A DNA stretch of 22,592 nucleotides. It comes from a virus. The position numbers were made by a program, and so were the translations under genes. The stretch spans positions 1 through 22,592 of IMG/VR virus record IMGVR_UViG_3300010883_021569; one strand, 5' to 3'. Positions 1-6,757 of the stretch are shown here, one piece after another. Each line of letters starts with the position of its first letter. The first letter of the stretch is position 1. The notes under the pieces were generated by a model that did no database searches, was not told the DNA's origin, and saw only the letters and a list, made by a program, of their open reading frames with translations.

Positions 1-525
1 CATATTCGCCTGCAACTCCTCTTTTACAACCTCAACCTTCTCGGAAGGCACACCTGCTTTGCTCAGTGCCTTCGTTGCTTTCATAAATGTCTTGCGCCAA
101 GTGCCGGCAGGCTTTGCCCACGCTTGCTTTATATTGTCTGCGACGAATGCGATCTTCTTGTTTTGCTCGATGGTTTCGTCGTCGTATGTGGCGCGCGGTG
201 TTGTACGGATAGCGCTCGTATCATATGGCTCGACTGTGCGTGCAGCCACTGGGCTGTGTGTTGCGCGTGGAAGCTGTATCTGATCTGGGAACATCCGTTC
301 CATGAAGCTCAGCCAGTTCTCTTGAGTGCTATCAATGTAGCCGGGGTTGGCCAGACTGAGTTCTTTCCAGTTATTACCTGCGTACATCTTTGACTTCTCG
401 GGAGCATTTGGCATGCCTTCCTCAATAAAATCAACGATGATCTCGGGCAGGCCGATGTCTCGCAGGCCCTCCGTTAAAACTTCTTCCTGTAAATACTTAA
501 ACCAGTTGCCTGTAGAAATGTCCAT
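1..525 (-). CDS. Unknown protein, C-terminus cut by the left window edge
   Basis: The reading frame starts at ATG 525 and stays open to base 1, giving 175 residues with no stop, so the C-terminus lies outside the window. The start has a GGAG ribosome binding site 8 bases upstream. The protein begins MDISTGNWFKYLQEEVLTEG and continues with an acidic, helix-prone N-terminal third (the stretch around LRDIGLPEIIVDFIEEGMP). A Pro/Thr-rich middle follows, then a Lys-rich helical segment. It has no signal peptide or membrane segment. I recall N-termini of this type in uncultured marine phages but know no function, and a virion or scaffold role would be a guess. It is the last gene of the minus-strand array, 42 bases after the phosphomannomutase gene. 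The gap contains a TATAAT-like hexamer without a good -35. Confidence 0.75.
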   Translation of the reverse strand, partial: MDISTGNWFKYLQEEVLTEGLRDIGLPEIIVDFIEEGMPNAPEKSKMYAGNNWKELSLANPGYIDSTQENWLSFMERMFPDQIQLPRATHSPVAARTVEPYDTSAIRTTPRATYDDETIEQNKKIAFVADNIKQAWAKPAGTWRKTFMKATKALSKAGVPSEKVEVVKEELQANM

Positions 526-567
526 TAATTAAACTCCAACATTATAAATAGTTGTTTTTATCAGTAA

Positions 568-1326
568 CTACGCAAAAGCCTCAGTCTTTAATAGTTCTGC
601 TGTATCCTTCCAGTTTTCTACCTCATATATCTCACCATTTGGGTGTTCTCTGAGTCGTTGTGCCAAAGGGTAGTCGTTACCAGGGAAAGGGATTCTATCG
701 CCTACAAAATGAATCTGGTTATGTTTGAGAGCTTCTTTAAAATAACGCTCAATAACCTGAGCCTTATCGTTCCCCTTGTTAAAAATGTCAATGCTGACTG
801 CGCCGCCGATTACAAAATCCAAAGACTTATACTTTTCTTTTAGTTTGCTTACAATTTCCTTCCGCTCCTCCTTCTCCGCATCCCATAATTCATATTGTCT
901 GCGTTGTTCTTGGTTAGCATTGCGGCCGACAATTGAAAAGTTAACCATGCCGGTGCGCATTTCGTGGTGGCGGCCAGTCTTAACTGGGAATTCAGATTTA
1001 GCTACAATTGAGTCTAATCTTTTTGTAAGATTTTTGGGTGAGATAAATTTGTTCTTATAAATTAACTCCCATTCATTAAAGCCAGTATTATTGACGAGTT
1101 CAGTTCTTTGTAGAAATGCATTTCCCATACACGCGAACACGCCGGCGGTTTTATTCACTACGTCCACACCGACTTGGCCCATGATTCTCTCAAAAGTACC
1201 ACCGGAAACAATATAAGCCTCTTTGTCTGCGATCCAGCTAAGGAATTGTTTTTGAAACACAGGGTCAATTTTTTGTTTAGCAACGGTCAAGGTTCCGTCG
1301 ACATCAAAAAGATAAATACTGCTCAT
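568..1326 (-). CDS. Eukaryote-type phosphomannomutase (HAD superfamily)
   Basis: 252 residues, the usual length for the PMM2/Sec53 family, which interconverts mannose-6-phosphate and mannose-1-phosphate in the cytoplasm. The N-terminal HAD motif DVDGT sits at residues 8-12; Asp8 would be the phosphorylated nucleophile and Asp10 the acid/base. SGGTFERIMGQVG fits HAD motif II of the family. MRTGMVNFSIVGRN matches the family's substrate-binding stretch (RxGMxNxSxxGR), and GGAVSIDIFNKGNDK matches the conserved GGxxSxDxFxxGxDK motif. FVGDRIPFPGNDYP near the C-terminus is the metal-binding GDxxxxGGND-like segment. The ATG overlaps the stop of the upstream isomerase gene by 4 bases (ATGA), so the two are probably translationally coupled steps of one pathway. 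This is not the alpha-D-phosphohexomutase (ManB) type that most bacteria use for this reaction. Confidence 0.88.
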   Translation of the reverse strand: MSSIYLFDVDGTLTVAKQKIDPVFQKQFLSWIADKEAYIVSGGTFERIMGQVGVDVVNKTAGVFACMGNAFLQRTELVNNTGFNEWELIYKNKFISPKNLTKRLDSIVAKSEFPVKTGRHHEMRTGMVNFSIVGRNANQEQRRQYELWDAEKEERKEIVSKLKEKYKSLDFVIGGAVSIDIFNKGNDKAQVIERYFKEALKHNQIHFVGDRIPFPGNDYPLAQRLREHPNGEIYEVENWKDTAELLKTEAFA

Positions 1327-1661
1327 CGTTCATAGTCGTCCGCGAGTCTAACAACGTCGTCAAGGTGTGGAGTGGAAACTTCCATCAGTCGGACATACTC
1401 CTTGCCGGCGCCGAATCGGTGTACCTGATTGGGCTCGACATGATAAGTTGCCCCTGCTGGATATTTTTCGGGGGCGCCATCGGCGTCGGTCCAGTTAAGC
1501 AATGTGCCCTCTAAAACATACACGGTTTCCTCTTTTGTTACGTGGTACTGAAGGGACAGTCGTTGTTTTGGGTTTATGTGCAGCATCTTGGCAACATAAT
1601 CCTCTGTCTCTGCCCATATGTGCTCAAACCCCCATGGCTTTTCTACTACTCTTTTTTTCAT
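1323..1661 (-). CDS. Mannose-6-phosphate isomerase, type II cupin, stand-alone
   Basis: 112 residues forming a single cupin like the C-terminal domain of bifunctional ManC/AlgA proteins, which isomerises fructose-6-phosphate and mannose-6-phosphate. The N-terminus VVEKPWGFEHIWAE has the family's PWG signature. QYHVTKEETVYVLEG (residues 38-52) supplies likely metal ligands His40 and Glu44 or Glu45, and His81 (NQVHRF) is the later ligand. The end, DDVVRLADDYER, matches the conserved DDIVRxxDxYGR tail of type II isomerases. The usual N-terminal guanylyltransferase domain is absent. ATG 1661 has a GGAG site 7 bases upstream. The next gene is a phosphomannomutase with a 4-base overlap, so the pair converts fructose-6-phosphate to mannose-1-phosphate. 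A related sugar-phosphate epimerising cupin cannot be excluded. Confidence 0.85.
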   Translation of the reverse strand: MKKRVVEKPWGFEHIWAETEDYVAKMLHINPKQRLSLQYHVTKEETVYVLEGTLLNWTDADGAPEKYPAGATYHVEPNQVHRFGAGKEYVRLMEVSTPHLDDVVRLADDYER

Positions 1662-1662
1662 A

Positions 1663-2013
1663 TTATCTCCAAAATAATTGTATGCCTACGATCAGAAACG
1701 ACAAGAAAATACACAACATCGTTTTTGCTGTGAACATGGTTTCATTCAAAAGCCACCAAGTCAGCACGGGAAAAGTAAAGTAAGAAGCGCCGAAGCCAAG
1801 CATTCTGGCAGTCCACGCGGCGTTTGTGGCATCCATAGCGATCTTTGTGCCATACCAGAACATCACACTAGCGGGGATGCCGAATATGATTGCTGCATGG
1901 AAGGGCTTTCCCTCCCACCATGTCCAAATATAGTGAGAGTAACATTGGAACCAAACGCAGGCTTGGGCTGCAGCGAAGAGCCCGAAGGTTTTCGCTAATT
2001 CAGTAATTGGCAA
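1663..2013 (-). CDS. Small four-helix membrane protein, DMT-like
   Basis: 116 residues, almost entirely hydrophobic, with about four predicted membrane helices: residues 8-30, 38-57, 68-88 and 94-115. It is rich in Trp and aromatic residues. Length and topology resemble small multidrug-resistance/DMT-type carriers, and the last helix pair (WWLLNETMFTAKTMLC...) resembles DMT family ends. I recognise no transporter signature such as the EmrE membrane Glu, so transport is only a possibility. The start is TTG at 2013, chosen because AAGGAGG lies 6 bases upstream and no ATG fits. The gene overlaps the end of the preceding gene by 14 bases and is followed at once by the mannose-6-phosphate isomerase gene, so it may belong to the sugar module. 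Confidence 0.72.
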   Translation of the reverse strand: MPITELAKTFGLFAAAQACVWFQCYSHYIWTWWEGKPFHAAIIFGIPASVMFWYGTKIAMDATNAAWTARMLGFGASYFTFPVLTWWLLNETMFTAKTMLCIFLSFLIVGIQLFWR

Positions 2014-2764
2014 GTATGACCTCCTTCGCGGATTCTTCGCGACTTGTAATTCTCCCGTATTTATCTAATAATATTATTGTTGGGAAATGCTTGTACATTT
2101 TAATAAGGCGAGGGTGATAAATATAATCTAAAATCACTTTCTTATCAAATGTTTTTAATTTATTGCATAATGTCGCATGGTGTATTCTAGTTTCCTCAAA
2201 GCCTCTATTAATTCCATCATCCAAAAGATTATAACCAAAGCGACCTGCAGGAATGTAAATGTAATCTGCGTCCGTTTCTTCGGTGACTGTGTCAACGAAG
2301 TTCTCCGTGTCGTTCCAAACCACATCAAAATTTGTTTTTTTAAATCTCTTGATATAGTTGACTGCAAGTGGATTAAAATTTTGACCGTCAAGGATCCCAG
2401 ACTGAATCATACCCTCGGAAGAACAACGATTTAGAATAAAAAACATTGCTGCTCTGACCAAATGATCAGAAAAGGAGCGAAATCTCGTTTGATACACATC
2501 GAAAAGCTTTTCATCGTCAATTGGCCAAAAATGGTTGATGGCACGCACAATTGTCTCCGGGGAATCAAACATGCTTCTCCAAAAATCATAAATAACAAAG
2601 CTCGTTGTGTGGCTTAGAATGTGGCGACCAGATTCTCCCAAGTTTAGTTCAATATCTCCGCCGTACAGCAAGTGTGTATCTACCTTTGAACCAGCAGAAA
2701 TCATATCTTTTAACAAAGGCAAAGATTTGGGAGAGAACCTTAAATCTTTAATCGGTGATTTCAT
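2000..2764 (-). CDS. D12-class adenine methyltransferase homologue lacking DPPY
   Basis: 254 residues from ATG 2764; a longer form from TTG 2806 is possible but would overlap the upstream gene by 59 bases. The order of conserved blocks follows Dam/D12 DNA adenine methyltransferases. LLYGGD (residues 32-37) lies where the AdoMet FxGxG motif should be, then FVIYDFWR at the acidic ribose-binding strand. ILNRCSSEG...FNPLAVNYIKRF (110-141) resembles the D12 stretch LNRxxFxGxxR...FN. DADYIYIPAGRFGYN (166-179) sits where DxIYxDPPYxxY is expected, and the end KEVILANY matches the D12 tail. The catalytic DPPY reads IPAG, so methylation is unlikely. It may bind DNA or regulate, or act as a decoy; function is unknown. 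The homology is by eye. Confidence 0.6.
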   Translation of the reverse strand: MKSPIKDLRFSPKSLPLLKDMISAGSKVDTHLLYGGDIELNLGESGRHILSHTTSFVIYDFWRSMFDSPETIVRAINHFWPIDDEKLFDVYQTRFRSFSDHLVRAAMFFILNRCSSEGMIQSGILDGQNFNPLAVNYIKRFKKTNFDVVWNDTENFVDTVTEETDADYIYIPAGRFGYNLLDDGINRGFEETRIHHATLCNKLKTFDKKVILDYIYHPRLIKMYKHFPTIILLDKYGRITSREESAKEVILANY

Positions 2765-3455
2765 TTTCTTGAAGCCTGTGCTTAAGGTTTTCAAGTTTTG
2801 TGCCAAGTGTTTCTATGTCTGTAAAATCAATTTCGTTGACTTGAGAGAGCATTTGGCGCGCATACTCGGGCGTCATTCTAGCGGGGTCTTGGTGAGAGGT
2901 TAATTGTTGTATTTCTTCGCTGACATTTTTTATCTTCTCGATATCGATCTCCGGTTCCGGAGATTCAGAATTCTGGCCGGCTGCCCACTTTTCTGACAAC
3001 AACTCTTTTTGAGTCTTTAATTCAGGCATAACGCTTTTCAAATCCGGGTCGTTTATCTCGGACCGGTTCTCTGGATCAAGACTGTTAATTTTATTCATCA
3101 GACTCACCGCTTGCTCTGCACTTAAATCGGAGAGATCAAAATCTGATAAATCTGGGCCTTGCTGTGACGCTAATTGCTCGGGCGTGGCGGAATGCCTTAA
3201 CTGGTGTTGTTCTTGCTGATATTGAACATACCCGTCTATAATCGCGTGCACATCATCGAGCATTACATCGATGTTGGCCAGCTCTTGCCTTAGTCCGCTG
3301 ATTTCGTTTATTGTATTAACGGTTAACATAGAGCCCATCTCCGGGACGGTTGCAACGATAGAAGTTAATCTAGAGATAGATTTACCAAGAATCCGCGCTG
3401 TTTCCGGTGCTAATTCATTTTCATCAATTGTATATTGAAGCTTTATTTTTTTCAT
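2748..3455 (-). CDS. Unknown acidic helical protein
   Basis: 235 residues, soluble and acidic, mostly helix-forming. A lysine-rich first strand (MKKIKLQYTIDENEL) is followed by a helical region to about residue 90. A low-complexity Gln/Asp/Ser linker (residues 80-115) comes next, then helical Glu/Lys-rich segments to the end that could form coiled coils. There is no signal peptide, membrane segment or catalytic motif that I recognise. ATG 3455 follows AGAGGA by 5 bases and lies one base after the stop codon of the upstream gene. The gene runs 17 bases into the D12-like gene. Its place in the GroEL operon suggests co-expression with the chaperonin, but nothing ties it to chaperone work. Confidence 0.7.
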   Translation of the reverse strand: MKKIKLQYTIDENELAPETARILGKSISRLTSIVATVPEMGSMLTVNTINEISGLRQELANIDVMLDDVHAIIDGYVQYQQEQHQLRHSATPEQLASQQGPDLSDFDLSDLSAEQAVSLMNKINSLDPENRSEINDPDLKSVMPELKTQKELLSEKWAAGQNSESPEPEIDIEKIKNVSEEIQQLTSHQDPARMTPEYARQMLSQVNEIDFTDIETLGTKLENLKHRLQENEITD

Positions 3456-3456
3456 T

Positions 3457-3747
3457 TTATCCTCTTAAAACTTGTTTTTTTGTGTGTAGTGTCTTTTCAA
3501 TGATCTCCGGCGCGCCGATTACTACAATCTCGGTGCCCGTGTTTCCCTTATCAATAATGAGTTTGGAAAATCTATGGTTTATATCTAGCTCTTCGCTGAT
3601 CAGACCTTGTTCGTTTATTGTACGAAGGCGATGCTCTTCTCTAACCATCACAACATGCTCAGGATTGATAAAAACTTCACGCAATGAATACTTGGCATTA
3701 TTTGTAACGGCGCCGGTTCCACAAACCTCCGTCAGTTTAACAAGCAT
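3457..3747 (-). CDS. Unknown small beta-rich protein
   Basis: 96 residues. The start MLVKLTEV and the alternation of short hydrophobic strands (FINPEHVVMVRE, SKLIIDKG, TEIVVIGAPEIIEKTL) suggest a small beta-sheet protein. The opening and the NPEHVVMV segment are loosely like the FlbD family (MIxLTxLNG...NPxxI), but the similarity is too weak to name it. ATG 3747 has GGAG 8 bases upstream. The gene overlaps the preceding 75-residue gene by 11 bases and lies in the GroEL transcription unit. I recall similar short proteins in uncultured marine phages, without known function. Confidence 0.68.
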   Translation of the reverse strand: MLVKLTEVCGTGAVTNNAKYSLREVFINPEHVVMVREEHRLRTINEQGLISEELDINHRFSKLIIDKGNTGTEIVVIGAPEIIEKTLHTKKQVLRG

Positions 3748-3964
3748 GATTTTTCTCCATGGGGTATACAGATCTTTTTTTCACGAGGGCTTCACGCCCT
3801 AGGGCATAAACGGTGTACGTTCCGCCGTGCCAGCCAACAGCGATATCATTGTCTTCAAGGAATACTCCTACTATTGGTTTTTCTGTTTTATCCAGTATGG
3901 TGCTATCAAAACCAAAAAGCTGAACGCCCTGTGGGATATGCACTAAATCTCCTTGTTGCATCAT
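3737..3964 (-). CDS. Unknown 75-residue protein coupled to GroEL
   Basis: A 75-residue protein whose ATG overlaps the groEL stop by 4 bases (ATGA) and has a strong GGAGG site 5 bases upstream. The predicted structure is short beta strands (GDLVHIPQGVQLFGF, PIVGVFLEDND, IAVGWHGGTYTVYAL), consistent with a small SH3-like barrel. A second ATG follows immediately, so the exact start could shift by one codon. It sits where GroES often accompanies GroEL, but it lacks the GroES mobile loop and the GGIxxP pattern. The GroES-like gene of this phage is at 20872-21150. Function unknown. Confidence 0.66.
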   Translation of the reverse strand: MMQQGDLVHIPQGVQLFGFDSTILDKTEKPIVGVFLEDNDIAVGWHGGTYTVYALGREALVKKRSVYPMEKNHAC

Positions 3965-5541
3965 TTTTCCTCCGTTTGTATGATTGCATATCCAGTTGTG
4001 ATAAGTGTGCCGGCACAGCTAGCTGCGTTTTGAAGCGCTGTAATGGTGACTTTAACTGGATCAATTATACCATTCTCAAACATATTTGTTAATTTATTAT
4101 TTCTAAAGTCCCAACCCATACCATCCTCGGCGTCCATCACCGTGTTAATTAAGACATCTGGGGATTCTCCCGCATTCATGGCCATCTGTCGGAACGGCGC
4201 CTTACATGCTTCTCTAATTATGGACATTCCCAAATTTTGGTCATCGTGGTTTGTTGTAATTTCAATATTTTTGCTGGCCTTTAGTAGTGCGATACCACCG
4301 CCACCCACAATTCCACTTTCTTGCGCAGACCTAACAGCTTCTAGAGCATCCTCAATTCTGTGTTTGCGTTCAATCATTTCAACTTCTGTGGCACCACCAA
4401 CAGAAATGATGGCCACTCCCGATGATAGCCGTACTACGCGACCCTGAAGGGTCGCGGCATCTTGGAGGGAACCTGTGTCTTTAATTTGTTGTTTTAGTGA
4501 TTCAATCCGTTCATCTATTTCATTGAAGTCACACCTCCCACCAACAATTGTAGTTGAATATTTGTTACTTTCAATCGCCCTTGAGGAGCCTAGATCAGAA
4601 AGTTTCACCTCTGATAGCTTTATGCCGCCCTCCCTTGTGATGAAGGTAGCGCCCACTGACAGGGCCAAGTCATCTAATAGGTGCCGGCGCTGTTCTCCAT
4701 AAAATGGAGCCTTAATAGCAGCAATTTTTAGTGTGCCGCGCATGGCGTTCATGATCATCGCAGCCAATGCTTGCCCCTCAATCTCCTCGGCTACCAAAAT
4801 GAGGGGGCGGCCTTCTCTCGCCACCATTTCTAACAGAGGCAAAATCGGCTCAACTTGTGAGATCTTATAGTCTGTAACCAAGATTAAGGGTTCTTCGTAC
4901 CCCATAATACTTCGTCGGTCGTCAGTAACAAATGCAGAGGCACAGTATCCTGATTGTATTTTGAACCCCTCCGTTACATCGATTGATGTTTGCATTGAGC
5001 GAGATTCTTCAATGGTTATGGAGCCATCCTCGCCGACCCTATCAATAGCAATAGTAACAATACTTCCAATATTGGGGTCATTATTGGCAGAAATAGTAGC
5101 AATGTGAGCGATGTCCTCTGCGCTTGTGACTGGAGTGGCCATAGACTCCAAATTTTGGCTAATCTCTTGAACTGTAGCATCAATTCCTCTCTTTAATTCA
5201 ATGGGGGAAACTCCGGAGGCAATATATTTTTGTGATTCATTAAGAATGGCCCGGGCCAGAACAGTTGCTGTGGTGGTACCGTCACCTGCTGTGTTGTTCG
5301 TTTCAATAGCAGCCTGTTTGATGATTTGAGAACCAGCATTTTCAAAGGGATCTTCAAAAGTCACAAAGTGCGCTACTGTCACGCCATCTTTAGTGATGAA
5401 GGGTACCTTTCCATATTCTTGCAAAATTACATTGCGGCCGCGGGGGCCTAGAGTCGACGCCACGTTATCTGCTAATGTATTAACTCCGTTTAGAATTTTT
5501 TGCTGCAAAGAAGTTTTGTTGTCATATGCTCTACTACTCAT
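3961..5541 (-). CDS. groEL: GroEL-type chaperonin (group I)
   Basis: 526 residues, slightly shorter than the roughly 548 of E. coli GroEL. It folds substrate proteins in an ATP-driven double ring. LGPRGRNV lies at 31-38, KDGVTV at 51-56 (Asp52) and GDGTTTATVLA at 86-96 (Asp87), numbered as in E. coli, so the ATPase site looks intact. ATEVEM and IEDALEAVRSA carry the conserved late equatorial segment with the second catalytic Asp. The apical domain retains KAPFYGEQRRHLLDDLA. The C-terminal Gly-Gly-Met tail is missing; the protein ends in QTEEK. ATG 5541 has GAGGT 6 bases upstream, and a perfect consensus promoter lies just ahead. GroEL genes are known in some large phages. A divergent GroES-like gene lies about 15 kb away. 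Confidence 0.97.
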   Translation of the reverse strand: MSSRAYDNKTSLQQKILNGVNTLADNVASTLGPRGRNVILQEYGKVPFITKDGVTVAHFVTFEDPFENAGSQIIKQAAIETNNTAGDGTTTATVLARAILNESQKYIASGVSPIELKRGIDATVQEISQNLESMATPVTSAEDIAHIATISANNDPNIGSIVTIAIDRVGEDGSITIEESRSMQTSIDVTEGFKIQSGYCASAFVTDDRRSIMGYEEPLILVTDYKISQVEPILPLLEMVAREGRPLILVAEEIEGQALAAMIMNAMRGTLKIAAIKAPFYGEQRRHLLDDLALSVGATFITREGGIKLSEVKLSDLGSSRAIESNKYSTTIVGGRCDFNEIDERIESLKQQIKDTGSLQDAATLQGRVVRLSSGVAIISVGGATEVEMIERKHRIEDALEAVRSAQESGIVGGGGIALLKASKNIEITTNHDDQNLGMSIIREACKAPFRQMAMNAGESPDVLINTVMDAEDGMGWDFRNNKLTNMFENGIIDPVKVTITALQNAASCAGTLITTGYAIIQTEEK

Positions 5542-5563
5542 TATTACCTCAAGTTATACCATA

Positions 5564-5592
5564 ATTATAGCTCAATACCCAGACTTTGTCAA
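5564..5592 (-). promoter_or_regulatory. Consensus sigma70 promoter of the groEL operon
   Basis: Read on the minus strand, TTGACA (5592-5587), a 17-base spacer and TATAAT (5569-5564) match both sigma70 hexamers exactly at the optimal spacing. The start of transcription would be near 5557, leaving a leader of about 15 bases before the groEL ATG. It lies in the 56-base gap between clpP-like gene 1 and groEL. The -35 is preceded by AAATAC, as at the 10860 promoter. Confidence 0.88.
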
Positions 5593-5597
5593 GTATT

Positions 5598-6269
5598 TTA
5601 TATAATAATATCCGCAATTCCGTGTTCGATCGCCTCTTCGGCAGATAAATAGACGTTAACTTTTTCATTTAACATTTTGGTTAGTTTCTTTTTGGAAAGC
5701 TTTGTGTTTTCAACGAGAGCACTAACATAGTCGTCCTGCAGCTGTTGTATAGCCTCCAACTCATTTGTCAGATTTGGCAGTGAGCCTGCGGTGCCGCCCA
5801 TCACATTGTGAACCATAACTCTGCAGTTCTTGCCGATCTTGCGTTTGCCCTTAGTACCGGCGGCTAAAAGAAGCACGCCGGCCGACATGACTTTCCCCAA
5901 GCCGATCGTGTGTATTTCGGTGTCCTCTTTGACAACATTCATTAAGTCATAAAGCGCGAACATGTCGTCAGCAGAACCACCATAAGTACAGATATAAAAT
6001 TCAATAGATTTCTTATCTTCTTCTTTTTCCTGAATCTTATTTGCTTCGTTCATATAGATCAGTGACTGGCAGATCTCGGCGACTTTCTCTTGTTCTACGT
6101 CTGAAAAGAGCCCGATAACCCTTAAATCTAATTCCATCGGCGAGAGTGCGCCGGCGGCTAAGGCATCCGGATCCAATAAGATAATTTTATCTGTTCTATT
6201 TTCTAAATTTTCGGCTGATCCAATCTTGTTTATTTTCTCTAGAATCTTTTTTATTACTTTGTTTAACAT
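5598..6269 (-). CDS. ClpP-like serine protease 1, triad Asp replaced
   Basis: 223 residues of the ClpP/crotonase fold. YICTYGGSADD (92-102) is the oxyanion-loop glycine region. GKVMSAG holds the nucleophile Ser129, and RVMVHNVMGG holds the base His154. AGTKGKR and NVYLSAEEAIEHGIAD match ClpP blocks. ClpP normally has Asp just before xFLSAxEA; here that position is Asn205 (NVYLSA), so the triad reads Ser-His-Asn. The N-terminal 45 residues are Lys-rich and lack a typical propeptide. It could be a weak protease or a structural partner of the second ClpP-like protein (11610-12215), or a maturation protease, since some phage prohead proteases share this fold. ATG 6269 has a GGGGGA site. It follows the small membrane protein gene, downstream of the 6726-6754 promoter. 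Confidence 0.85.
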   Translation of the reverse strand: MLNKVIKKILEKINKIGSAENLENRTDKIILLDPDALAAGALSPMELDLRVIGLFSDVEQEKVAEICQSLIYMNEANKIQEKEEDKKSIEFYICTYGGSADDMFALYDLMNVVKEDTEIHTIGLGKVMSAGVLLLAAGTKGKRKIGKNCRVMVHNVMGGTAGSLPNLTNELEAIQQLQDDYVSALVENTKLSKKKLTKMLNEKVNVYLSAEEAIEHGIADIII

Positions 6270-6281
6270 TCAATATTCCCC

Positions 6282-6689
6282 CTATGATAAAAATGTTTGA
6301 GCAATTTTTTTGTTTGAATTTAAAAAAACCATTGCTGTTCTCCAATCTTCAAACTCAATAACTGGCTTGAAGTAATCAGGGTGCATGGCAATTATTGTTG
6401 CGATACTCCTATTCTTAAATAGTTCTACCTCTTCTTCGTGAAGCCTCGCAGTCTTTTTATAGATCTCATCATCGGAACACACACCACATTTGAGCAAGGT
6501 TGTGAGCTTTTGTGTACCGGCATAACTGTATTCTTCGATACACTTGATAAGCATCGACAAGCTGATAACATGCAGTACTTTTAATAACCTCACAGATATT
6601 CTAGTGGCCCTGGAAAAGTAAAAAGTTTGGCACGTGATATAGCCAAAGATGAAGGTCAAAAGATAAAGAGCATACTGTTCAAAGTTCAT
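6282..6689 (-). CDS. Unknown membrane-anchored protein
   Basis: 135 residues. One hydrophobic segment at about 7-25 (YALYLLTFIFGYITCQTFYF) acts as a membrane anchor, possibly with a second weak one at about 37-49. The rest is soluble and faces one side of the membrane. Cys68 and Cys71 form a CxxC (CGVC). The remainder is helical and charged with no motif that I recognise. ATG 6689 has only a weak GAG site. This is the first gene after the terminator-promoter element. I recall similar short proteins in marine phages, without function. Confidence 0.68.
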   Translation of the reverse strand: MNFEQYALYLLTFIFGYITCQTFYFSRATRISVRLLKVLHVISLSMLIKCIEEYSYAGTQKLTTLLKCGVCSDDEIYKKTARLHEEEVELFKNRSIATIIAMHPDYFKPVIEFEDWRTAMVFLNSNKKIAQTFLS

Positions 6690-6701
6690 AAAATCTCAAA
6701 A

Positions 6702-6728
6702 AATAACCATCGGGGTACGATGGTTATT
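6702..6728 (-). terminator. Intrinsic terminator overlapping a promoter -10
   Basis: An 11-base perfect inverted repeat (6702-6712 with 6718-6728) and a 5-base loop are followed, in minus-strand transcription, by a run of six T (6703-6698 region). This is a standard factor-independent terminator for transcripts arriving from the acidic-protein gene. Its upstream arm overlaps the TATAAT of the promoter at 6726-6754, so only read-through RNA can form the whole hairpin. Confidence 0.72.
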
Positions 6729-6754
6729 ATAACAGACAACAGAATATTTGTCAA
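6726..6754 (-). promoter_or_regulatory. Consensus sigma70 promoter inside a terminator
   Basis: On the minus strand TTGACA (6754-6749), a 17-base spacer and TATAAT (6731-6726) match the sigma70 consensus perfectly. Initiation is expected near 6719, inside the hairpin loop or its second arm. New transcripts would therefore lack the 5' arm and not be terminated. It drives the 135-residue membrane protein and the first ClpP-like gene. Confidence 0.85.
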
Positions 6755-6757
6755 GTT

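Noticed and set aside
543-550. TATAAATA on the plus strand, like a T4 late promoter
   Set aside because: No plus-strand gene follows, and all genes run the other way. Its reverse complement does not fit a known promoter.
3737-3964. Candidate GroES next to groEL
   Set aside because: The protein lacks GroES motifs; the gene at 20872-21150 fits much better.
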